35,669 nucleotides of DNA from Candidatus Kryptoniota bacterium. Lineage in GTDB: Bacteria > Bacteroidota > Ignavibacteria > Kryptoniales > Kryptoniaceae. Position numbers and translations under genes: made by a program. Position 1 is the stretch's first letter; every line of letters starts with the position of its first letter. The stretch lies in NCBI GenBank assembly GCA_938074445.1, contig CALJEK010000024.1:1-35669 (forward strand). The letters are read 5' to 3'. The notes below the pieces were generated by a model. It was not told the DNA's origin and did no database searches. It was given only the letters and a program-made list of their open reading frames with translations. Shown one piece after another: positions 15,527 through 24,399 of this stretch.

Positions 15527-17985
15527 AAAAGTTCGATTTATCCGGCGAGTGGGAATTTAAAGCTTGCTCCGAAAATTTTATCCCCAATGATTTAAAAGCG
15601 AAACTCTTAGAATGGAACAAGGCTATCGTCCCTGGAACGATACATCTTGACCTTATTTCAAACGGTTTTATCCCTGATCCTTACTTTGAAATGAATGAAT
15701 TTGAGGTGCAATGGGTTGATAAAATTGACTGGGTATATCGAAAAAAATTTACGCTTGATTTCAATCCGTCAAAATCCAAGTTTAACTCGGTTAAGCTTAT
15801 TTTCGAGGGACTTGATACGATTGGAAATGTTAAGTTAAATGGTCAGTTTCTCGGTTCGTTTGATAATATGTTCATTCAATATTCATTTGAGGCGAAAGAC
15901 ATTTTAAAGTTCGGCGAGAATGAAATCGAGGTATATTTTAAATCCCCAACTCTTGCGGGCAAAGACCTTGAGTTAAAGTATGGGAAATTGCCGGTTGAAC
16001 TTGCGTCGCATAGAGTATATTTAAGAAAAGCACAATATTCTTTTGGATGGGATTGGGCACCTGCGCTTACAACTTCAGGAATTTGGAAACCTGTTTATCT
16101 TGAATTTATCGAATTAGCAAGGATAAAAAATATCTGGTTCAGAACTATTTCAGTTTCAAATTCAAAAGCCTTGATCGCGGTTGAGATTGAGATCGAAAAA
16201 TTAACCGATGAGGATATTGACCTTCAGATTGAGGTCTTTTTTGAGAGCGAGAAAGTCTATGAGCGAAGTTTTGTTCAGAAGGGGAACGACAAAGTCAGAG
16301 TTCATCGCTTCGAAATTAACTCACCAAGATTGTGGTTTCCAAATGGTTATGGCGAACCTTCACTTTATACAGCCAGAGTTAAACTGTTAAAAAATGAAAC
16401 AATCCTTGATGAGGTCATAAAAAAATTTGGGATAAGGACAGTTCGATTGGTGCGGGAAACAGATGACGAAGGTGAAAGTTTTATTTTTGAAATAAACGGT
16501 GAAAAAATTTTTTGTAAAGGGGCAAATTGGATTCCCGCTGATTGTTTTTTGCCAAGGGTTAAAAATGAAGATTACGACGTTCTTCTCGGAATGGTTAAGA
16601 GTTCAAATTTGAATATGTTGAGGGTTTGGGGTGGGGGAATTTACGAGAGTGATTATTTTTATGAAAAATGTGACGAGTTCGGTATAATGATTTGGCAAGA
16701 TTTTATGTTTGCATGCGCAGGTTATCCTGAGTATGATGATTTTATTCAAAATGTTAAAAACGAAGCAATTCAAATTGTAAAGAGGTTAAGGAATCATCCT
16801 TCAATTGTTATCTGGTGTGGGAATAATGAAAATGAATGGATCTGGGTGGACAAAACAAAAAAACATCCCGATGAAATGCCCGGGGCGATGATATTTAGCA
16901 ATTTGTTAAAGCAAGTATGCCAAGAATATGATGGAACAAGACCATACTGGCGAAGTTCTCCATGGGGCAAGGCTCATCCAAATTCTGAAACAGATGGAAA
17001 CCATCATCAATGGAGGATATGGAGTCATTGGGTTGATTATAAAGATTACGCGAATGTCAAAGCAAGGTTCATAACCGAGTTTGGTTTTCAAGCCCCGCCT
17101 CACCCAGAAACACTTAAAGAAGTTTTGAAACCTGAAAATAGAAATTTTAATTCCCTATCGATTCAACACCATAATAAACAGGAGGATGGAATACCACGAC
17201 TTTTCAAGTTCTTGTCCGCGCATCATAAAGTTACATCTGATTTCGAAGATTTAATCTATAGGATGCAATTAAATCAAGCGGAAGCAATTAGGTTTGCGGT
17301 TGAGAACTGGCGAATTAGAAAATTTAAAACCGCTGGGGCTTTGTTCTGGCAGTGGAACGATTGTTGGAATGCGATAAGCTGGTCAGCAATTGATTATAGA
17401 AAAAGACCAAAAGCATTGTATTACTACGCTCGGAAATTTTTTAACCCAGTTGTTATCGTTATTAAAAAGTTTGATGACGAGATAAAAATTTTTATCGTAA
17501 ATGATTATCTTTCTTCCGTTGAGGGGAATTTAATAGTAAGTACATTCACAACTCGTGGGGTGAAAAAGTTTGAGAAGAAAACTCCCGTGATTGTTGATAG
17601 AAATTCAACTGCGATTGTATTCGAGGAAAAGATTTCAAATTTAAATATCGCCAAAGTTGAGACTGACTATGTCAATGCAAAACTTGAGTCGAACGGCGAA
17701 ATAATTGCCGATAATTCGTTCTTCTTGGTGGAACCTAAATTTTTGGAACTCAAGGAGCCAAGCTTTACATATAAAATTTCAAAGGTTGATGAAGCAAAAT
17801 ATATCTTGAGAATTAAGTCAAAAATCTTGGTCAAATCTGTCTTTATTTATTTTGAGGGGGTCGAGGCAAAGTTGAGCGATAACTTCTTTGATCTTCATCC
17901 GAATATCCCAGTCGAGGTGGAAATAAATTCAAATGAATCTTTACGTAAACTTATAAACTCGGTTAAAATAAAGACACTAACATAA
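15523..17985 (+). CDS. Beta-mannosidase, glycoside hydrolase family 2
   Basis: 820-aa GH2 enzyme that releases terminal beta-mannose residues. The order is an N-terminal sugar-binding/jelly-roll domain (about 1-185, with KAIVPGTIHLDLISNG), an Ig-like GH2 domain (about 190-300), the TIM barrel (about 310-640) and beta domains at the C-terminus. The acid/base is Glu436 in WCGNNENEW and the nucleophile is Glu519 in FITEFGFQ. WDWAP and the AGALFWQWNDCW segment are typical of beta-mannosidase rather than beta-galactosidase. No signal peptide is present, so it is probably cytoplasmic and acts on imported oligosaccharides. The start GTG 15523 overlaps the crotonase stop as GTGA, so translation is coupled. 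Confidence 0.92.
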   Translation: MKKFDLSGEWEFKACSENFIPNDLKAKLLEWNKAIVPGTIHLDLISNGFIPDPYFEMNEFEVQWVDKIDWVYRKKFTLDFNPSKSKFNSVKLIFEGLDTIGNVKLNGQFLGSFDNMFIQYSFEAKDILKFGENEIEVYFKSPTLAGKDLELKYGKLPVELASHRVYLRKAQYSFGWDWAPALTTSGIWKPVYLEFIELARIKNIWFRTISVSNSKALIAVEIEIEKLTDEDIDLQIEVFFESEKVYERSFVQKGNDKVRVHRFEINSPRLWFPNGYGEPSLYTARVKLLKNETILDEVIKKFGIRTVRLVRETDDEGESFIFEINGEKIFCKGANWIPADCFLPRVKNEDYDVLLGMVKSSNLNMLRVWGGGIYESDYFYEKCDEFGIMIWQDFMFACAGYPEYDDFIQNVKNEAIQIVKRLRNHPSIVIWCGNNENEWIWVDKTKKHPDEMPGAMIFSNLLKQVCQEYDGTRPYWRSSPWGKAHPNSETDGNHHQWRIWSHWVDYKDYANVKARFITEFGFQAPPHPETLKEVLKPENRNFNSLSIQHHNKQEDGIPRLFKFLSAHHKVTSDFEDLIYRMQLNQAEAIRFAVENWRIRKFKTAGALFWQWNDCWNAISWSAIDYRKRPKALYYYARKFFNPVVIVIKKFDDEIKIFIVNDYLSSVEGNLIVSTFTTRGVKKFEKKTPVIVDRNSTAIVFEEKISNLNIAKVETDYVNAKLESNGEIIADNSFFLVEPKFLELKEPSFTYKISKVDEAKYILRIKSKILVKSVFIYFEGVEAKLSDNFFDLHPNIPVEVEINSNESLRKLINSVKIKTLT

Positions 17986-17989
17986 AATC

Positions 17990-18008
17990 GGGGGCAAAAC
18001 TTGCCCCC
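17990..18008. terminator. Bidirectional terminator between convergent genes
   Basis: Perfect 8-bp stem, 17990-17997 with 18001-18008 (GGGGGCAA/TTGCCCCC), loop AAC, placed between the beta-mannosidase stop and the end of the convergent lipoprotein gene 7 nt away. Neither side has a long T run: TTAAAGTT on the + strand and GATTTTAT on the - strand. Termination is probable from position and stem strength. Confidence 0.75.
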
Positions 18009-18014
18009 TTAAAG

Positions 18015-19073
18015 TTAATAAGCAAACGCAAAAGAGCTCGGTATTACACCAGCCTGAAACTTCTTTATAAATTTTCCACTCAAATCGTAGATATAAACTT
18101 CGCCCTTTTGGACGTAATCTTTGGCATCCGAGCAATATAATAGTTTATTCAAAGGGTCGAATCCAAGCGAATAAAAGTTCCCTTGAATGAAGTTTTCGTT
18201 TTTTTCCTTCGTTTTTAAATTTATTCTTACAATATCCCCATCTTTAATTGTATAAGCGAAGTCATCAACAATTAAAAGACGTGATGGATGCCCACCTATT
18301 AAAATTGAATCAACGACGGAATCAGAATTAACATCTATTGCAAATAGTTTTCCATCTGTATCATCGTTCGGATTTTGCCAATCACCATAGGAACCATAAC
18401 ACAAAACCCATAACCTTCCAAGTTGATCAACCGCAAATGCATCTGGACCATCACCAACATTTATCGTTTTCTTGACTTTATTCGTAGATGGATCAATCAC
18501 AGAGACGGTTTTGCCAGAGCCAAATCCTGAATTCGCCACATAAATTTTGCCGTTGATAGAATAAATCCCAGTTGGGTTATTTCCAACTCTTATCGTGTCA
18601 ACAAGAATTGAATATGTTGTTAAATCAATCACTGTCACCGCATTTCTATACAAATTCGTCACATAGCCTTTATTCCCAAGCAACGTAATTTTGTAAGGGC
18701 TTGCCTGTGGAAGAAGGACGGTGGCAAGCGATCTATGAGTTTTTGACTCTATCACCTCTATCTTATCGGAGTTATTGACAACTATATAAACCTTCGTCCC
18801 ATCGCTGCTTAGCACTATGTCGTTTCCTGTGTCGCCGAGTTCCCTCTTGTTGACCAATGAGAATACATCTTCATAAACACGGTTTGAGTCGGGGATATAA
18901 TAGCTTAAAGTCGAATTGTTTCTCCCGAAATTTCCCTCATTTAGAACATATACGCCCTTTAAGGTTGGTATCTCGCTTGTAATGTTTTCGCTCTTTTTGC
19001 AACCAATGAGAAGCAAAGAAATTGCAAAGAGTAAAGCAGAGATAAATTTAATTCTCCTCATTTTGTTTCTCAT
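18015..19073 (-). CDS. YncE-like beta-propeller lipoprotein, B12-regulated
   Basis: 352-aa lipoprotein with lipobox LIGC (Cys25 from the first ATG). The rest is a series of beta-propeller blades with YncE/surface-antigen style repeats: GNDIVLSSDGTKVYIVVNNSD, DTIRVGNNPTGIYSINGKIYVANSG, KTINVGDGPDAFAVDQLGRLWVL, VDSILIGGHPSRLLIVDD. The start at 19073 overlaps the stop of the upstream TonB receptor as ATGA; a second ATG four codons in (19061) is also possible. The gene is thus translated from the same mRNA as the receptor and falls under the cobalamin riboswitch. A surface or periplasmic helper in corrinoid capture or delivery is the natural inference; the propeller fold alone does not prove a ligand. 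Confidence 0.8.
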   Translation of the reverse strand: MRNKMRRIKFISALLFAISLLLIGCKKSENITSEIPTLKGVYVLNEGNFGRNNSTLSYYIPDSNRVYEDVFSLVNKRELGDTGNDIVLSSDGTKVYIVVNNSDKIEVIESKTHRSLATVLLPQASPYKITLLGNKGYVTNLYRNAVTVIDLTTYSILVDTIRVGNNPTGIYSINGKIYVANSGFGSGKTVSVIDPSTNKVKKTINVGDGPDAFAVDQLGRLWVLCYGSYGDWQNPNDDTDGKLFAIDVNSDSVVDSILIGGHPSRLLIVDDFAYTIKDGDIVRINLKTKEKNENFIQGNFYSLGFDPLNKLLYCSDAKDYVQKGEVYIYDLSGKFIKKFQAGVIPSSFAFAY

Positions 19074-21241
19074 TTTTGTTTTTGTTGATTTTTTATGCCA
19101 AGTGAAAATTCAATTAAAAAACTTCTCAACGGCATTGGATACCCAACCATCGTTTCATAGTTTTCGTTAAATAGATTTTTAACGCTGAATTTTATCACCC
19201 CGTCAAAAATTCTGTTCACATAGGTTATTCCGCAGGTTAAATCAACGATAAAATAAGGTTGAAGCCATTTATCATTTGTCTCAGTTGTATATCTTAAACC
19301 GACATAATTTGTCTGAACTGAAAGGAAAAGTTTCTCAAATGACAATTCAACCCTAATACTGCCTGTTGATTTTGGTATGTAAATTAGATATTTATTTTGT
19401 GTTGCGTCGTCTTGAGTTCTTTTATTTTTTCGGATGCTTTTAGCGATTGAGAAATTTCCCGAGATAGTTAACTTATTAAACAAATTCAAGTCTGCGGAAA
19501 CCTCAACGCCACTTGAATTAACTTGGTCTATATTTATCGGTTTCCAAATGTTTGGGCTTTCTGGGGACGGTAGCCAGACTATTCTATCTTTGATATCAAC
19601 ATTGAAAAATGAAATTTCAGCTTTTAATCCAAGTAAACTTTTTGCCTTTGGCTCAACAATTATCATAAGTCCGGCGTCATACCCTCTTGATTTTTCTGGT
19701 CTAAGATTTTTATTCCCACTTCCGGGCCAATAGAGGTCGTTGAAGGTTGGGGCTCTGAAGCTAGTGCCGTAGCTAAATTTTAGATTTAGAGATGGCTTAT
19801 TTAAAATTTGGGAGTTTACCCCAAGTTTGTAAACAAAATTATTCCCGAAGTCGGAAAAATAATCATGCCTTAGCGTTGGGTAAATTTTTATCTCTGGAAG
19901 AAGCCGGGGATTGATTTTTTTCTCTCCACTTAAAAAGAGGGCGATGTTAAATCTTTTCGCTTTCCCAAACGAATTCCCTTCGGCTATTCCAAATGATGTT
20001 TCAACCCCCGAGGATAAGATAAGGGTTTGGTTTGGGGTGAAGACTAAATTTAAATTTGCGCCGTAAGATAAATTGTGAGAGTAACTATCAATGCCCGAAC
20101 CAGCGATAAGCAGATCGTTATTTACATAGTGCAAATAGGAGTTTTTAAACATTAAGGTTCCCTTCAAAACAAGGGATGCCAGCGTTTTAGAAGTTGATAT
20201 CAAAAAGTTGAAATCTTCATCAAATTGATTAGCGGTGCTTGATGGATCATATTTTGTGACCTGTGCAGGGATTCCACGATTTGATCTTAAGTAAAGCGTC
20301 GAAATCATAAAGTTATTGCCCGAGATGTTAAGATATAAATCCGAAATATTAAAGTGAGCATTTTTTCTTTTTAATGTCAGGTATTTGTCGAAAAGTTTAT
20401 ACTTGTATTCAAAACTTCCTGACCCATAGGTTCTTGAAAAGGAGCAGAAATAAAGAATGTTTTTCAGTGTTCCCGAAGCATTTGAGTTAAACTTTCGCAA
20501 TCCAAATGAATCAAAAGCAAAATTAATTGTGCCAATCTTACCCTCATTTTCTTTTCGAGTAATTATGTTGACAACCCCGCCAACTGCATCAGCTCCATAA
20601 AGGGAGGATAAATTTGAATGAATTATTTCGATTCTTTCAATCACATGAATTGGAATCAAGCTTAAATCTAATATCCCATTTTGATAACTGGGGATTCGCA
20701 TTCCGTTCAAAAGAAAAACAGTATGTTCGGAGCCAGTTCCGCGAAGTGAAATAGTTTTAAGCACGGCTGGGGTTCCCCCATAATCCCTGATGTAGATTGA
20801 AGTCGCATTTTTTAAAATATCAGTGAATGAAATTGAAGGGGTTTTTTTAATTGTTTCCAGATTTATTATCTCAACGAAATTAGAAATTTCGGCTGTGTTT
20901 GTTGGGTATCTTGTGGCTGTGACTGTAACTTCGTTAAACTTAATTATACGGTTTGAAAGTTGGATAAATATTAATGTATCTGAGAAAATTTTGAATGTTT
21001 TTTCGAATTGATTATACCCCAGATGCCTTGAGATGATTTTGACTTCTCCAGGTTTAATTTTGAAGCTGAAAAAGCCCAGTGAATCTGATGTCGTTATTTT
21101 AAAAGAGTTGCTTTGGATTAATTCAATTACAGAATTTTTAACAGGTTTATATTCTTCGTCAATTGTGTAGCCTTTTATGATAATTTCTTGGGCAAAAACT
21201 CTTGAAAAGAGTAGCGTTAATATCAGTATAGCTCTAAGCAT
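19070..21241 (-). CDS. btuB: TonB-dependent outer-membrane receptor, BtuB-like
   Basis: 723-aa TonB-dependent transporter, predicted to import cobalamin or related corrinoids. A signal peptide is visible (cleavage after VFAQ region, about residue 18). Residues about 20-95 form a carboxypeptidase-regulatory-like domain common in Bacteroidota-type receptors. The plug domain (about 100-225) contains NEVTVTATRYP, ISLRGTGSEHTVFLLNGMR and SSLYGADAVGGVVNIITRK, all classic BtuB-type plug motifs. The 22-strand barrel follows, including FSYGTSFRAPTFNDLYWPGSG and a final strand near PLRSFLIEFSLGI. The substrate call rests on the cobalamin riboswitch directly upstream (21381-21570). ATG start at 21241 has no clear ribosome binding site. 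Confidence 0.9.
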   Translation of the reverse strand: MLRAILILTLLFSRVFAQEIIIKGYTIDEEYKPVKNSVIELIQSNSFKITTSDSLGFFSFKIKPGEVKIISRHLGYNQFEKTFKIFSDTLIFIQLSNRIIKFNEVTVTATRYPTNTAEISNFVEIINLETIKKTPSISFTDILKNATSIYIRDYGGTPAVLKTISLRGTGSEHTVFLLNGMRIPSYQNGILDLSLIPIHVIERIEIIHSNLSSLYGADAVGGVVNIITRKENEGKIGTINFAFDSFGLRKFNSNASGTLKNILYFCSFSRTYGSGSFEYKYKLFDKYLTLKRKNAHFNISDLYLNISGNNFMISTLYLRSNRGIPAQVTKYDPSSTANQFDEDFNFLISTSKTLASLVLKGTLMFKNSYLHYVNNDLLIAGSGIDSYSHNLSYGANLNLVFTPNQTLILSSGVETSFGIAEGNSFGKAKRFNIALFLSGEKKINPRLLPEIKIYPTLRHDYFSDFGNNFVYKLGVNSQILNKPSLNLKFSYGTSFRAPTFNDLYWPGSGNKNLRPEKSRGYDAGLMIIVEPKAKSLLGLKAEISFFNVDIKDRIVWLPSPESPNIWKPINIDQVNSSGVEVSADLNLFNKLTISGNFSIAKSIRKNKRTQDDATQNKYLIYIPKSTGSIRVELSFEKLFLSVQTNYVGLRYTTETNDKWLQPYFIVDLTCGITYVNRIFDGVIKFSVKNLFNENYETMVGYPMPLRSFLIEFSLGIKNQQKQK

Positions 21242-21264
21242 TTATTCGCTTTGTTAAGTTTAAA

Positions 21265-21312
21265 ACAAAAAACCCAACCAACTCCCAAGAATAACCTCGA
21301 GAGAAGGTTGGG
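21265..21312 (-). terminator. Riboswitch-controlled intrinsic terminator
   Basis: On the - strand, CCCAACC (21312-21306) pairs with GGTTGGG (21279-21273) and is followed directly by a T run with TTTTTTG (from 21272). It lies between the cobalamin aptamer and the receptor start, so it is the expression platform that would stop transcription when ligand is bound. The left arm can also be taken up by an upstream segment (GGAGGTTG, 21357-21350, with CAACCTTC, 21310-21303). Confidence 0.85.
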
Positions 21313-21342
21313 CTGAGAAATTCAAAAACTTGTTTCTTTTTT

Positions 21343-21376
21343 GAATCCTCAACCTCCCCTCGGAGGTTTTGGATTC
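21343..21376 (-). promoter_or_regulatory. Expression-platform hairpin between aptamer and terminator
   Basis: A near-perfect hairpin: 6 bp (21376-21371 with 21348-21343), a 2x2 internal loop, 7 bp (AACCTCC/GGAGGTT, 21368-21362 with 21357-21351) and a 4-nt loop. Its right arm is the segment that can pair with the terminator's left arm, so this hairpin probably acts as an anti-antiterminator. Confidence 0.65.
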
Positions 21377-21380
21377 CCGT

Positions 21381-21570
21381 GGATTCTGGCAGGTCTCCTG
21401 GCTTTCCCGAAACTTCAGCTTGCCTTCCCATTCCCCATTGGGGAACAGTGGCTTTAGCGCTTTGTCAGCGCTTTGCTGAAGTTTTATTCCTTCGGGATCA
21501 CAGTTGCGGGGCAGCGCCGGATTTTCACCGGACTTCCCTTTTAACCCCTTTGATAAGGGGACCAGAATCC
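21381..21570 (-). ncRNA. Cobalamin (B12) riboswitch aptamer
   Basis: Adenosyl/hydroxocobalamin-sensing leader on the - strand. The B12 box AGCCAGGAGACCTGCC is at 21403-21388, the conserved GCCACTG of the core at 21452-21446, and the upstream GGGAAGTCCGGTG...GCTGCCCCGCAACTGTGA core lies around 21540-21495. A perfect 9-bp P1 closes the aptamer: GGATTCTGG (21570-21562) with CCAGAATCC (21389-21381). It is followed by a hairpin and an intrinsic terminator before the TonB receptor, so regulation is by transcription attenuation with uptake switched off when B12 is plentiful. The 5' end of P1 is only 17 nt after the end of tRNA-Arg. Confidence 0.95.
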
Positions 21571-21587
21571 CAATTTTAAAGAACAAG

Positions 21588-21660
<73 letters not shown>

Positions 21661-21674
21661 GCAAAAATCTTGTC

Positions 21675-21705
21675 TAAATATAAAATTTTCGAGAAAATAA
21701 AGCAA
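21675..21705 (-). promoter_or_regulatory. Candidate promoter for tRNA-Arg and the riboswitch leader
   Basis: On the - strand, TTG (21705-21703), 20-nt spacer, then TATATTTA (21682-21675), which fits the Bacteroidota-type TTG / TAnnTTTG promoter. Initiation would fall about 8 nt before the tRNA. No other promoter-like site fits between the tRNA and the riboswitch. Confidence 0.5.
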
Positions 21706-21720
21706 ATTTCTGAAAATAAT

Positions 21721-23400
21721 TCAAAATGCCTCCCTTTTGAAGAGAATATACCTTTTGACAGTTATCAACTCCTTGAACCCTGATTCAACAAGAAACTGTC
21801 TTGTGAGTTCAAGCTCATATTGTCGGTCTTGCAAATCTCGAGCTGTTCGCTCCACTACAACAATTGGATTTTTTAATTTGCGAAGATAATCTTTTATAGT
21901 TTGACGTTCACCTCTTGGAATCTCCATCCACTTTATCGAGCCCGAAAGCTTACGATATGAGTAAAATGTCAACTGCGGATTCATTCCAGCGGTTGAATGT
22001 TTTGTGTAAAGGTAAAGAACTGTGTCAACTTTTGAATTATCAATAAAATTACAAATCTTCTCGGCACCGTCAACATATCTTCCGTAATCTATGAAGAATT
22101 CTGTCTTTAAAATTGAAAATAAGCCAACGGCAACAGCTGTTGCATAAACAAATTTCGCAAATTCCCAAACTTCAAGTTTCTTAAAAATTGACTTTACAAC
22201 TAAAAAAATAACAGGCATAGAAAAGAAAAATAGGGTAGTGATAAGCACTGAATTTAAATTTGCATTAAGCTTTAGAACCTCCTTCACCGCGTTTCTTAAT
22301 TCTTGGCTGGATGACCATACAAGCGAAATTATCAGAAGTGAGAGCGGAAATGTTCCTTCTTTTTTATCTATCGCTTCTTTTATGCAGATTGATGAAATTA
22401 TAACCGCTGGGACAAATAAAGGGAGGACATAACTGGGTATCTTTGTTTTTGAGAGTGAGATGATAAAAAATTCGCTCCAGAACCAAGAGTGAATCAAAAT
22501 CCGTCTCTCATCAATTCTTTTAAAATTTTTGGCGTTTTTAATCAAATCGACGAAAACAAGTATTGAGGGCGGAAATTGAACGATTAATTGATTTAAAATG
22601 TAAAAGTATCCGAGCTCAGGGATGTTTTCTTCAACGCCTTCGGTTAGCCTTTCAATTATGTGAAATTTGAAGAATATATTTATAAAATCTTCGCCGTGAG
22701 TTATAAACATATAGAGATGCCACGGAAGAGCTATGAAAAGTCCAATTGAGACTAAAGTAGCCAGATGTGAATAAATCTCTTTGAATTTAATTTTCCCAAT
22801 TGAGTACATTGCAAGAAGGAAAATTGCAAGTGTTATCGGGACGAAAAAGCCGACAACTATTTTCGTCATCAAAGAAAGCCCAAAGGCAATGGAAGATAAA
22901 TACAGGTAAAATTTTTTGCCTTTTAAAAATTCAAGATAAAAGCAAAACGAAAGCGTTATAAAAAATATGTATGGGATGTCAAGCTGTGCCTGTCTCGAGT
23001 AAAAGTTAAACAAATAGATTGAGCCGATAAAAGGGATTGCTAAAAGGCTTGATCGTATATCAAAAAAGTTTCTCGTTATCAGATATGTAAGTATAACGGT
23101 CAGCGAGCCAAACAAAGCAGAGAAAAATCTTGTCGCAAATTCCGAGACGCCAAAGATTTTATATGAAATTGCAGTCAACCAAATAAACAAAGGTGGATGT
23201 GCCGATGAATATAATCCACCAACTGCATAATTTGTTTGATCAATCCATTCGTTAAAATAGTAAATAGCCTTTGCACGAACCCCGTAAAGGGACTCATCCC
23301 ACATTTGAAGTTCCTTGAAACCGAGGTTATAAAATCTATGGAACGAGAAGAAAAAAAGTAGAAGAATAATTAACCTTTTTTCGTCCCCTTTGATTTCCAC
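21721..23400 (-). CDS. GT39/ArnT-like membrane glycosyltransferase
   Basis: 559-aa integral membrane protein of the PMT/ArnT superfamily (GT-C fold), which transfers sugars from polyprenyl-phosphate donors to lipid, protein or glycan acceptors on the outer side of the inner membrane. The first periplasmic loop holds the acidic motif MWDESLYGVRAKAI (about residues 33-46; Asp-Glu pair) and SSAHPPLFIWL (about 65-75), both hallmarks of the family. About ten to twelve hydrophobic helices follow, and the C-terminal ~110 residues form a soluble domain. The acceptor cannot be predicted. The start is GTG with no visible ribosome binding site; it begins 24 nt after the FtsY stop and is probably in the same transcript. 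Confidence 0.85.
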   Translation of the reverse strand: MEIKGDEKRLIILLLFFFSFHRFYNLGFKELQMWDESLYGVRAKAIYYFNEWIDQTNYAVGGLYSSAHPPLFIWLTAISYKIFGVSEFATRFFSALFGSLTVILTYLITRNFFDIRSSLLAIPFIGSIYLFNFYSRQAQLDIPYIFFITLSFCFYLEFLKGKKFYLYLSSIAFGLSLMTKIVVGFFVPITLAIFLLAMYSIGKIKFKEIYSHLATLVSIGLFIALPWHLYMFITHGEDFINIFFKFHIIERLTEGVEENIPELGYFYILNQLIVQFPPSILVFVDLIKNAKNFKRIDERRILIHSWFWSEFFIISLSKTKIPSYVLPLFVPAVIISSICIKEAIDKKEGTFPLSLLIISLVWSSSQELRNAVKEVLKLNANLNSVLITTLFFFSMPVIFLVVKSIFKKLEVWEFAKFVYATAVAVGLFSILKTEFFIDYGRYVDGAEKICNFIDNSKVDTVLYLYTKHSTAGMNPQLTFYSYRKLSGSIKWMEIPRGERQTIKDYLRKLKNPIVVVERTARDLQDRQYELELTRQFLVESGFKELITVKRYILFKREAF

Positions 23401-23424
23401 TAAATTTTGTTTTATAATTTTGAA

Positions 23425-24372
23425 TTATTTTTTAAGCAATGCATCGACAAAAACCTCTGGGTCGAACGGTTGAAGGTCATCAATACCCTCGCCAACGCCT
23501 ATAAATTTAACGGGTATTTTTAATTCATTTGCAATCGCGAATACAACACCGCCTTTCGCTGTTCCATCAAGTTTTGTAATGATTAAACCAGTTACGCCGA
23601 CTGCTTGTTTAAATTGTCTTGCTTGTTGAATTGAGTTTTGCCCAGTGGTTGCATCAAGCACAAGCCACACTTCGTGAGGTGCTTCTGGGATAACTTTTTG
23701 CATCACTTTTTTAACTTTTTTAAGCTCTTCCATTAAATTTGTCTTGGTATGGAGTCGCCCCGCGGTGTCAATTAAAACGACATCAATATTTCGTGCAACT
23801 GCTGATTTAAGGGTGTCGAAAGCGACCGCTCCAGGGTCAGCCCCTTTTTGCTGTTGTATTATATCAACCCCAGCTCTTTCTGCCCATATCTCAAGTTGTT
23901 CATTTGCAGCTGCCCTAAATGTATCAGCTGCACCAATCAAAACTTTTTTACCACGAGATTTATAGTTATAAGCAAGCTTACCAATGGTTGTCGTTTTTCC
24001 AACACCGTTTACACCAACGATCATTATAACGAATGGTTTTGCTCCCTCTGGAATTGAAAAAGGGTCAGAATCTTTAAATTCGTGCGATGAACTCAAAATT
24101 TTGTAAAGTTCATCTTTTAAAATTGGAAGAACATCGCTTACATCGTTGACCTTTTCAATTTTTAACCTTTCTTTCAGGTTTGAAATCACTTTATCTGTCA
24201 TATCAACTCCGACATCAGCTGAGATCAAAATTTCTTCCAGATTGATGAAAAAATTTGTGTCTATTACTTTCGTGGCGCCAAATAGATTTGAAATTTTCTC
24301 AAGGAGGTCGTTTCTCGTCCTTGTTAAACCATCTTTAATCTTTTTTAAACCAAGTTTGTCAAGAATTCCCAT
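23425..24372 (-). CDS. ftsY: Signal recognition particle receptor FtsY
   Basis: GTPase that receives SRP-bound ribosomes at the membrane for co-translational insertion. The 315-aa protein is essentially the NG domain, without the long acidic A domain of E. coli FtsY. G1 is GVNGVGKTTT (about residues 119-128), the DTFRAAANEQL insertion-box segment follows, G3 is DTAGRLHT, and G4 is TKLDGTAKGG. The N-terminal helix (KIKDGLTRTRNDLLEKI) matches the family's membrane-targeting helix. ATG start at 24372, 27 nt after the pgsA stop, with GGGGAT just before it. Assignment is certain. Confidence 0.97.
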   Translation of the reverse strand: MGILDKLGLKKIKDGLTRTRNDLLEKISNLFGATKVIDTNFFINLEEILISADVGVDMTDKVISNLKERLKIEKVNDVSDVLPILKDELYKILSSSHEFKDSDPFSIPEGAKPFVIMIVGVNGVGKTTTIGKLAYNYKSRGKKVLIGAADTFRAAANEQLEIWAERAGVDIIQQQKGADPGAVAFDTLKSAVARNIDVVLIDTAGRLHTKTNLMEELKKVKKVMQKVIPEAPHEVWLVLDATTGQNSIQQARQFKQAVGVTGLIITKLDGTAKGGVVFAIANELKIPVKFIGVGEGIDDLQPFDPEVFVDALLKK

Positions 24373-24399
24373 ATCCCCGTGGAGATTTGAATTTATTTT

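Noticed and set aside
21571..21578. TAAAATTG as a -7 element of a separate riboswitch promoter
   Set aside because: No TTG lies 17-23 nt upstream, and the resulting start would fall inside the P1 stem of the riboswitch.
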